Source of the DNA: JAVBMO01 sp031552355
GTDB taxonomy: Bacteria; Bacteroidota; Bacteroidia; Bacteroidales; P3
Length of the DNA stretch: 20,025 bases
Assembly: GCA_031552355.1 (NCBI GenBank)
Contig: JAVBMO010000169.1
Coordinates: forward strand, 1-20,025
Direction: 5' to 3'
In this document: positions 13,492 through 20,025 of the stretch, one piece after another
How the letters are laid out: the number at the start of each line of letters is the position of its first letter
Position numbering within the stretch: position 1 is the stretch's first letter
Program-made: the position numbers and the translations under genes
The notes under the pieces: model-generated
What the model saw: the letters and a program-made list of their open reading frames with translations, nothing else
Told to the model about the DNA's origin: nothing
Database searches by the model: none

Positions 13492-13923
13492 TCACTTATT
13501 CCCCCTGAATGAAAGTGCTTGAGCTCTTTCTTGTAATGCTTTTTCTTCTTCGGTTTCAGCCTCAACAGTCAAGTTATGTGGAATAGCATGTGCATTTTCA
13601 TCTACATGGCAAAAGGTAAGAAATCCTTCGCAAAAAGTAGTTTCGGATTGTTTTTGTTCCGATACTCGCACAAAAACATCTACTGTACTTCTACGCGCCA
13701 CCACCAATTTACTTTCAAAAACTAAAATACTTCCGGGGTATACGGGATGAAGGAATTCCATTCCATGGATTTTTAAACAGACAATTTGATGCACAGGTAA
13801 ATGTGCTGCCAGCGCAACAAATCCGGCTTCTACAAACCACTCGGAACAGCGGCCGGCAAAAAGTGTACGATGGTGGTTCAAGTCTTCGGACTTGACAAGG
13901 CGATGAGAAGTAACAGTTTTCAT
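13492..13923 (-). CDS. Hotdog-fold acyl-CoA thioesterase
   Basis: A 143-residue single-domain hotdog protein of the acyl-CoA hydrolase (YciA/BFIT-like) type, which splits acyl-CoA to free acid and CoA in the cytoplasm. The conserved opening is recognisable as DLNHHRTLFAGRCSEWFVEAG, matching the N-x-x-G-T-L-F-G-G-x-x-x-x-x-x-D type motif of the family with His-Arg in place of the usual Gly and Glu in place of the active-site Asp. KIHGMEFLHPVYPGSILVFE is the second conserved strand-turn. ARRSTVDVFVRV and FCEGFLTFCHVDE follow. The substrate is not deducible. It comes 45 bases after murF-alr on the same strand and is probably the last gene of that operon, without an obvious link to peptidoglycan. 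Confidence 0.82.
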   Translation of the reverse strand: MKTVTSHRLVKSEDLNHHRTLFAGRCSEWFVEAGFVALAAHLPVHQIVCLKIHGMEFLHPVYPGSILVFESKLVVARRSTVDVFVRVSEQKQSETTFCEGFLTFCHVDENAHAIPHNLTVEAETEEEKALQERAQALSFRGNK

Positions 13924-13968
13924 AGTTTTATATTTTTTTGTTCGTATTTTACAAAAGGATTCAAATAT

Positions 13969-16443
13969 TTATTCGTGGAAATAAACACGTTTTACACGAT
14001 TGGGAATTGAAGTAAAAACTTCATACGGAATTGTATTCAAATTGTGGGCCATTTTCTGTACCAAATCCGAACTTCCGAAAATAATTACTTCGTCGGTTTC
14101 CTTGCAATCAATTCCGGTAACATCAACCATACACATATCCATGCAGATATTACCGATAATGGGTGCGCTTTGCCCATTTATCTGCACATGCCCTACCCCA
14201 TTTCCCAAACGACGGCTTAATCCATCTGCATAGCCAATGGGAATAATGGCAATATGGGACGTTTCTTTGGCAATCCAACGGCGGCTATAGCCCACAGCAT
14301 CATCTTTTTCAATTTGTCGGATTTGGGAAATCCTTGTTTTCAGCGTACTTACATTTTCCAAAAGAGGAAGGACTTTGGGATCTGAAGAAATGCCATAAAG
14401 TCCAATCCCCAGACGCACCATATCGAAATGCGATTCGGGGAAACGACTGACACCTGCGGTGTTGGCAATATGCAACAGGATATTTCCTCCTAATTCCATT
14501 TTCAAATAAGTTGCCATTTCTTTGAACAACTGTATTTGATGGTGCGTAAAATCGTCGAATTCAATTTCGTCGCTGGCTGCAAAATGAGAAAAAATCGATT
14601 TTACTTCCACTTCAGGATGGCCCTTCAATAATTGAATTAAATCAGGAAAATCTTTTTCCTCAAAACCTAAACGGTGCATACCTGTGTCCAATTCCAAGTG
14701 GATTCCTATTTTTTGCGCTTTGTGAAATGTCATTTCGTCAAGCAACGAATGCAGTATCCTGAGGCTATAAATTTCCGGCTCCAAACAATGTTTCAAAACC
14801 GTGCTCAAGCTTTGTTCTTCGGGATTCATTACCATAATCGGCACTTTTATCCCCGATTTTCTTAATTCTGCACCTTCGTCGGCATAGGCCACTGTCAAAT
14901 AATCTACTTTGTTAAATTGCAGAATATTAGCAATTTCCACATCGCCGGCGCCATAAGAAAAAGCTTTTACCATGGTCATAATCTTGGTATCTTTTCCAAC
15001 CAACGACTTGAAATAGTTTAGATTGTGTTGTATGGCATTCAAATTTACTTCTAAAACCGTTTGGTGCGATTTTCTTTGCAAAAGTTGGTCAATTTGTTCA
15101 AATTCAAATATACGCGCACCTTTCAACAAAATACTTTCATTGGTAAAAAACGACGGTTGAAAATCTCTCAAAAAATCTTGCGTAGAAGCATAAAATTGTT
15201 TCGGCAAATCGAACAGATGCCCTTGCATGGAAATTCTTTCGCCAATTCCGATAAATGAATCCACTTTTTTCAAATTCAAAAGCAAAGCTATTTCCTGATA
15301 CAAATCGGTATCCGATTTTCCACTTTGCAAAATGTCGGACAGAATTACAGTACGCTTATGATGTTGCTGCTGTTGCAACAAAAAATCCAAAGCAATTTCC
15401 AATGAATTCAAATCGGCGCTATAACTATCATTTATGATAGAGCAATTATTAATTCCCTCTTTCAGCTCCAAACGCATCGCAACTGGCGTTAACGCTTTTA
15501 ATCTTCCAAAAATTATTTCAGGGGAATAATTGAAATAATACAGTACACTCAAACAATGCATTGCATTTTCAATGGACGCATTATCAATAAAAGGCAATTC
15601 ATAGGCGTTTTCTTCTCCATTGAAAATCACTTTGATAATGCTTTTCTTCAGAAATTTTTCAATTGAAAGAATTCTGATATCCGCTTCCGGTTTGCGCCCC
15701 CAAGTAAAAATTTTCTTATCGCGAAAAGCCTCGAACGAAACCACCAAATTGTGGATTTCGGGATAATCAATATTATAGATAAGCGTTTTCACATGGGTGA
15801 ACAAATGCAACTTTTCCGCAATTTTTTGATTTCGGGTCAAAAAGTTCTCGTCATGTGCTTGACCTATATTTGTAAAAATTCCTATGGTCGGCCGGATAAT
15901 GGATTGCAGTTGCGGCATTTCGTTGGGTTCCGAAATTCCCGCTTCAAAAATAGCCAAATCATGGTTTTCTTCCATATTCCACACCGAAAGCGGAACGCCT
16001 ATCTGTGAATTATAGCTTTTGGGGCTGCTTACCACATTTTTATCCGAACTTAGCAACTGGCAAAGCCAATCTTTTACGATCGTCTTCCCATTGCTTCCCG
16101 TTATGCCTATAACCGGAATTGAAAAATGTTCCCTGTGGAATGAAGCTAATTTTTGCAATGCCTGCAAAGGATCTTTTACCAAAAGGTAATTTGCATCTGA
16201 ATGAAAATTTCGGTGATTTTCGTCTGCGACAAAATTCCGTACCCCTTTTTGATAAAGTTCTTCAATGTATTTTGCACCATCATTACGTTTGGTTTTCAGC
16301 GCAAAGAAAAGCGTTTCCTGAGCATTCCCAAGTTTCCGGCTGTCAGTCAATAAATGGCTGATTTTACAATCTTCCAAAGTATTTTTCACGAAACTGCAAA
16401 CCTTTAGGGCTTCTGCAATTTCCGATATTGTGTAGTGAGGCAT
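13969..16443 (-). CDS. murF-alr: MurF-alanine racemase fusion
   Basis: One 824-residue protein with two enzymes. Residues 1 to about 455 are MurF, which adds D-Ala-D-Ala to the UDP-MurNAc tripeptide: LTDSRKL near 32-38, ATP loop GITGSNGKT (113-121), SYNSQIGVPLSV, FEAGISEPNEM, INDSYSADLNSLEIAL (337-351) and VILSDILQSG. Residues about 460-824 are PLP alanine racemase, which makes D-alanine: LEVNLNAIQHNLNYFK, IMTMVKAFSYGAG with Lys493 as the PLP lysine, HLELDTGMHRLGF, HIANTAGVSRFPESHFDMVRLGIGLYG, VGYSRRWIAK (catalytic Tyr) and GNICMDMCMVDVT. The fusion is typical of Bacteroidota. It allows D-Ala supply and its use to be coupled. It starts 32 bases after mpl. All key residues that I can check are present in both halves. 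Confidence 0.96.
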   Translation of the reverse strand: MPHYTISEIAEALKVCSFVKNTLEDCKISHLLTDSRKLGNAQETLFFALKTKRNDGAKYIEELYQKGVRNFVADENHRNFHSDANYLLVKDPLQALQKLASFHREHFSIPVIGITGSNGKTIVKDWLCQLLSSDKNVVSSPKSYNSQIGVPLSVWNMEENHDLAIFEAGISEPNEMPQLQSIIRPTIGIFTNIGQAHDENFLTRNQKIAEKLHLFTHVKTLIYNIDYPEIHNLVVSFEAFRDKKIFTWGRKPEADIRILSIEKFLKKSIIKVIFNGEENAYELPFIDNASIENAMHCLSVLYYFNYSPEIIFGRLKALTPVAMRLELKEGINNCSIINDSYSADLNSLEIALDFLLQQQQHHKRTVILSDILQSGKSDTDLYQEIALLLNLKKVDSFIGIGERISMQGHLFDLPKQFYASTQDFLRDFQPSFFTNESILLKGARIFEFEQIDQLLQRKSHQTVLEVNLNAIQHNLNYFKSLVGKDTKIMTMVKAFSYGAGDVEIANILQFNKVDYLTVAYADEGAELRKSGIKVPIMVMNPEEQSLSTVLKHCLEPEIYSLRILHSLLDEMTFHKAQKIGIHLELDTGMHRLGFEEKDFPDLIQLLKGHPEVEVKSIFSHFAASDEIEFDDFTHHQIQLFKEMATYLKMELGGNILLHIANTAGVSRFPESHFDMVRLGIGLYGISSDPKVLPLLENVSTLKTRISQIRQIEKDDAVGYSRRWIAKETSHIAIIPIGYADGLSRRLGNGVGHVQINGQSAPIIGNICMDMCMVDVTGIDCKETDEVIIFGSSDLVQKMAHNLNTIPYEVFTSIPNRVKRVYFHE

Positions 16444-16475
16444 AAGTTTTATTTTACCCGTTTCTATAGTACGTT

Positions 16476-17831
16476 TTAGATTATTTCATTTGCAAATTCC
16501 TTGAAGTCAATCCTGTCAAAATTCCCGGAACTCATCATCAGCAAATTTTGATGTTCCCATTTTTGGGATTTCAAAAATTGACACATTTCTTTTGAATCAG
16601 TAAAAACAACCAAATCTTTTTTTCCGAAAGCCGATTGGACATCTTCCACGCTCAAATCCGGCAATTTTTTATGCGCCAAAGTGTGGCGATTAAAATATAC
16701 GATTGCCACATCGGCTTCGTCCATACAATGCTTATATTCTTGCAAAAATTCCGATGTCAGACTGCTAAAAGTATGCAATTCCATACAAGCAACCAATTTT
16801 CGCCCGACATACTGTTCCTTCATGGCGGCAATAGTGGCTTTCAACTTTGAAGGCGCATGGGCAAAATCCTTATAGATTGACACTGTGCCGTTTGCTTTTA
16901 CCAATTCCAACCGTTTTGCCGCTCCTTGAAATGAGGCTATCGCTTCATAAAAATCATGGTTACTAACACCAATTAAGTTACAAATATTGCGTGCCCCTTC
17001 TATATTTTGCAAATTATGTTTGCCGAAAACTTTCAGAGCAACTTCTTCTTTGCCGGTATTCACAAATGTAATTCCGTTTCTGATACTGTAATCCGGTGTT
17101 GAATACGAATGGGTTATTATGTCTTTTCTTGCTGTAGAGGCCACTTCAACAACCTTCTCATCATCATTGCTATAAATCAAATGTCCATCCGGCATAATGG
17201 TATCGACAAAGATTTTAAACTGTTCCACATAAATGTCAAAAGTCGGAAAAACATTGATATGATCCCATGCAATTCCGCTAATAATGGCAATATGAGGTTT
17301 GTACAAATGAAATTTCGGCCTTCGGTCAATCGGCGAAGTCAAATATTCATCGCCTTCCAAAATCATATATTTTGCCTCTTCGCTCAATTTTACCATTACT
17401 TCAAAACCTTCCAACTGGGCACCTACCATGTAATCCGTATCAATATTCAGCTTGTTCAAAACATGTAAAATCATTGCCGTAATGGAAGTTTTTCCATGAC
17501 TTCCGGCAATAACAATCCGTGTTTTACTTTTCGATTGCTCGTACAAATATTCAGGATACGAATAGATTGGGATACCCAACTCATTTGCCCTTTGCAATTC
17601 AGGGTTATCTTCCCTTGCGTGCATTCCTAAAATAATGGCGTCCGTTTGACGGGAAATTTTTTCGGGAAACCAGCCGATTTCTTTCGGCAAAATCCCATAT
17701 TTTTCCAAACGGCTTTTGGCCGGATCAAAAATTTCGTCGTCAGAACCTGTAACCCGATACCCTTTTTTGTGTAGCGCAATGGCTAAATTATGCATAGCAC
17801 TCCCACCAATTGCTATAAAATGTACATTCAT
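16476..17831 (-). CDS. mpl: UDP-MurNAc:L-Ala-gamma-D-Glu-mDAP ligase (murein peptide recycling)
   Basis: A 451-residue Mur ligase that joins recycled tripeptide L-Ala-gamma-D-Glu-meso-DAP to UDP-MurNAc with ATP, in the cytoplasm. Seen: FIAIGGSAMHNLAIALHKKG (nucleotide fold at residues 5-24), TGSDDEIFDPAKSRL, GMHAREDNPELQ, ATP loop IAGSHGKTS (108-116), EGDEYLTSPIDRRPKF (the Mpl-type glutamate region with Arg residues), ISGIAWDHINVFPTF and KDFAHAPSKLKATIAAM. The DRRPKF and DHINVFPT text distinguishes Mpl from MurC. It implies DAP-type peptidoglycan and recycling. It is the first gene of the operon with murF-alr and the thioesterase. A -7 box TAAATTTG lies 31 bases upstream. Confidence 0.93.
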   Translation of the reverse strand: MNVHFIAIGGSAMHNLAIALHKKGYRVTGSDDEIFDPAKSRLEKYGILPKEIGWFPEKISRQTDAIILGMHAREDNPELQRANELGIPIYSYPEYLYEQSKSKTRIVIAGSHGKTSITAMILHVLNKLNIDTDYMVGAQLEGFEVMVKLSEEAKYMILEGDEYLTSPIDRRPKFHLYKPHIAIISGIAWDHINVFPTFDIYVEQFKIFVDTIMPDGHLIYSNDDEKVVEVASTARKDIITHSYSTPDYSIRNGITFVNTGKEEVALKVFGKHNLQNIEGARNICNLIGVSNHDFYEAIASFQGAAKRLELVKANGTVSIYKDFAHAPSKLKATIAAMKEQYVGRKLVACMELHTFSSLTSEFLQEYKHCMDEADVAIVYFNRHTLAHKKLPDLSVEDVQSAFGKKDLVVFTDSKEMCQFLKSQKWEHQNLLMMSSGNFDRIDFKEFANEII

Positions 17832-17861
17832 AATGCTTTATAAAATCTAATAAAATAGCTA

Positions 17862-17869
17862 CAAATTTA
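17862..17869 (-). promoter_or_regulatory. -7 box of the mpl operon
   Basis: TAAATTTG on the minus strand, a full match to TAnnTTTG, 31 bases before the ATG of mpl; the -33 element is imperfect (TTTC at 22 bases). Confidence 0.55.
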
Positions 17870-17931
17870 CAGAATAATTAAACGGAAGTATGAAAGTTTT
17901 TGCTTCTTTTGGATTTTTATTACGAAAAAAA

Positions 17932-17963
17932 TTTGAAAATTATCGAAAAGAAGCGTACTTTTG
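17932..17963 (+). promoter_or_regulatory. Strong Bacteroidota-type promoter of the T9SS-substrate gene
   Basis: TTTG (17932-17935), 20 bases, TACTTTTG (17956-17963): a perfect match in sequence and spacing. The predicted 5' UTR of about 55-60 bases contains CTATATTATATAG (a weak hairpin) and a long A-rich stretch before the ATG, which serves as initiation region in this phylum. Confidence 0.85.
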
Positions 17964-18027
17964 CCGTTTAAAGTTGTCTATATTATATAGAAAATCTATA
18001 AACCAAAAAAAATAAAAAAATAAAAAA

Positions 18028-20025
18028 ATGAAAAAATTATTAATTCTAATGTTTGTGCTTGCAGGCTTTGGCGCTACAGCACAATCTCCTTTTTTGCAAG
18101 GAGACAAAGGAAATTTATTTACAAAAAATGGTGTAATTTGGGAGACTGATTTCAGCAAAGATTCTCTATCTGTTGAATGGGGCCTAGATCATACAATAGA
18201 ATCTCCATATGGAGATTGGGTTTATGCGAAAGATACAATGGAAAGTACTTTTACAGATATTATTGACAGGGAAGTTATTTACAATTATGTATTAGGAAGC
18301 CAAATGGGAGTAGACAATAAACCACGTAAGATTCCATTTGCTTTTAAGTCCCCTACAAATAGTAATGGGTACATTGTAATGTCTCCTTTGGATAATGGCC
18401 CAAGTGATGTTTATAGTGGTGCAAAAAATCTAACAGGAACTTATAATACATCTGTTCAGATAAATAACAGCCCATTTAGCACACAAGGTGTGGATGCTGT
18501 GCAAGTTTCTTTCTACCAATTGGTAAGTGTTTTTAACTATGATAAATTTTACATAGAATGGAGTACTGATAAATCTACATGGGATAGCCTTCAAATAAAT
18601 GTATTAGGGATAGACTATACAAATACAGGTGTGGGCCATATGGCAACAAAAACAGTAACACTACCCCTTTCTGCTGCAAATAAAGATAATTTGTATCTAC
18701 GATTCCGCTATTTCTCTCCTGATTCATCTCATGTTACCGCTACTCAGGGCCTTGCCGGATATTACTGGCTTATAGATGATTTAAAAGTATCTGCAGCACC
18801 TGCCAGTAAGTTATCTGTGGCGGGTGGAAGACAAGCTACATATTATACAGGTGTTTATCATACAATTCCTGAGGGACTTTCTATCTCACCTATAAGATGG
18901 TCTGTTGCTGCTCGCAGTGAAGGTTCTGTTGATGAAACAAATGTACAAGCATCTATTACAAACATTAATATAGGCGATGAAGCAAAATCTAGAAAAGTTG
19001 CCTCGATGGATATAACAAAACTTTATAACTTTAATATTGACCATTTTGATACTACAACTATTCAAAATATGTCATTATACACAGAAGAAATTGGAACATA
19101 CGATGTTACAAGCAATTTGATTAGCGATAGCACTAATATTGCTTTTGACACATTGTCTTATAATGTAATTAAACCTTCTACCAGTAAAGAAATCAGAAAC
19201 AAAACCGTTTGGGCTGCTGACAATGGACAAATAGCAAAAGGGACTATGACTTCTGGCACATGGACTTATGGTATAGAAAACAATGGTATAAAAAATGAGT
19301 GGAAACTATGTGTAACTCCTCAATACACTCTATGCGTAAGTTATCAATTGGCAGAACCCAAAGAGGGGGTAAAACAGGATACTGTTTATGCAAATGGCGT
19401 TCAAATGGTTTTAAGCCCTGCTTCTGGTTATGGCGGTATTGTTTTACCGATGATTTTTGAAGACACAACCATTATTAACAAAAATGGCGATACTGCTATA
19501 ACATCTGTCCTAAGAACAACTCTTGACCAAAAAGCCTCCCATGTAATAAAATCCACAGAAATAAATCCTCTTTCAACCACATATATCAATGATCCTATTG
19601 CCCTTAACCTTCCTGTTGATGGCTTTGTGTTGAAACCGGGAAGTGTATATAAAGCTTGTTACAGAAATAGCAGTTCTGGTTTAGGAAATTATTTTGTGGG
19701 TAGAGATGGTGTAAAAATAGATGGTGAAGAAGGTTACAGAAAAAGTTTTGCGCCACGGTATAGTACTTATTGCCGTCCTAATGACAACAGCAGGTTTTAT
19801 GAAATCTCCTCTGTTCCTGGCACGCCTATGATTCGCTTGCTTGTTGGTACTAAAAGAGATACCCTTGATGTTCGTATAGTTGACATGCAAAAACCTTCTT
19901 TCAATTTGCTTGTTTATCCTAACCCTGTAAAAGAAGTGGCTAATATTTCTTACAATTTGCCAACAGCTGCAGATGTAGTTATCAGCATTACTGATTTGAC
20001 AGGACGTACTGTAAAAGTAGAAAAT
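18028..20025 (+). CDS. Large secreted T9SS substrate, adhesin-like, 3' end cut by the window
   Basis: The frame stays open from ATG 18028 to the last base, 666 codons. Residues 1-19 (MKKLLILMFVLAGFGATAQ) are a Sec signal peptide. About 35-256 is a beta-sandwich region that starts IWETDFSKDSLSVEWGL and ends WLIDDLKV; this is the layout of MAM-like or jelly-roll domains in Bacteroidota surface proteins, with FYIEWSTDKSTWDSLQI inside. About 260-600 is a second Thr/Ser/Asn-rich beta region, unrecognised. At 625-666 begins a type A sorting domain: FNLLVYPNPVKEVANISYNL, then ITDLTGRTVKVEN. Such domains send proteins through the type IX system to the cell surface and are removed there; about 30 more residues would be expected. 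It could be an adhesin or enzyme; no catalytic motif was seen. Confidence 0.88.
   Translation, partial: MKKLLILMFVLAGFGATAQSPFLQGDKGNLFTKNGVIWETDFSKDSLSVEWGLDHTIESPYGDWVYAKDTMESTFTDIIDREVIYNYVLGSQMGVDNKPRKIPFAFKSPTNSNGYIVMSPLDNGPSDVYSGAKNLTGTYNTSVQINNSPFSTQGVDAVQVSFYQLVSVFNYDKFYIEWSTDKSTWDSLQINVLGIDYTNTGVGHMATKTVTLPLSAANKDNLYLRFRYFSPDSSHVTATQGLAGYYWLIDDLKVSAAPASKLSVAGGRQATYYTGVYHTIPEGLSISPIRWSVAARSEGSVDETNVQASITNINIGDEAKSRKVASMDITKLYNFNIDHFDTTTIQNMSLYTEEIGTYDVTSNLISDSTNIAFDTLSYNVIKPSTSKEIRNKTVWAADNGQIAKGTMTSGTWTYGIENNGIKNEWKLCVTPQYTLCVSYQLAEPKEGVKQDTVYANGVQMVLSPASGYGGIVLPMIFEDTTIINKNGDTAITSVLRTTLDQKASHVIKSTEINPLSTTYINDPIALNLPVDGFVLKPGSVYKACYRNSSSGLGNYFVGRDGVKIDGEEGYRKSFAPRYSTYCRPNDNSRFYEISSVPGTPMIRLLVGTKRDTLDVRIVDMQKPSFNLLVYPNPVKEVANISYNLPTAADVVISITDLTGRTVKVEN

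Noticed and set aside
17940..18158. 72-codon minus-strand ORF
   Set aside because: It is antisense to the promoter, leader and signal-peptide region of the T9SS-substrate gene.

Overview
The window looks like a chromosomal segment of a low-GC member of the Bacteroidota. Four things point that way. There is a MurF-alanine racemase fusion of the kind typical of this phylum. The last gene carries a type IX secretion (T9SS) C-terminal sorting domain of the YPNPVK type. Several transcription starts fit the Bacteroidota promoter consensus (TTTG, about 19-20 nt, TAnnTTTG). RBS sequences are weak or absent. I cannot assign a genus.

Layout. 1-672: the 3' part of an isoprenyl diphosphate synthase. 673-2121: a gene-free stretch packed with short perfect hairpins, REP-like nested palindromes and one copy of a TAGGGC-ended MITE-like element. 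2122-2269: tRNA-Pro(GGG) on the minus strand with promoter and terminator. 2352-3368: an ApbE-type flavin transferase lipoprotein. 3517-4585: an unrecognised gene, a second, compact MITE-like element and a doubtful small membrane ORF. 4684-4850: a strongly structured RNA candidate with a possible pseudoknot and a T-run. 4932-8468: an accessory cluster made of a secreted coiled-coil/TPR protein, a decayed copy of its 5' half, a secreted protein of about 25-residue repeats, a secreted six-cysteine protein, a small membrane protein and a membrane-anchored J-domain protein. 8582-9427: a Bro-N/DinD-like gene with its own promoter. 9428-10025: non-coding, with a long hairpin and a remnant of a winged-helix C-terminus. 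10026-13239 (minus): a three-gene operon encoding a guanidino-group hydrolase, CtlX and ornithine aminotransferase. 13492-17831 (minus): Mpl, MurF-Alr and a hotdog thioesterase, ending at an intrinsic terminator. 18028-20025 (plus): the first 666 codons of a large secreted T9SS substrate.

How the genes work together. The arginine operon is ordered as an ATP-free route: arginine to citrulline, citrulline to ornithine, ornithine to glutamate semialdehyde. The mpl operon combines murein peptide recycling, addition of D-Ala-D-Ala to the UDP-MurNAc peptide, and supply of D-alanine. The accessory cluster at 4.6-8.5 kb is the least explained part. Its genes share a duplicated 5' leader (4881, 6142, 6605) and nearly all encode exported or membrane proteins. 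The RNA candidate lies just upstream. It is the best place to look for something undescribed, but no function can be proved from sequence alone.
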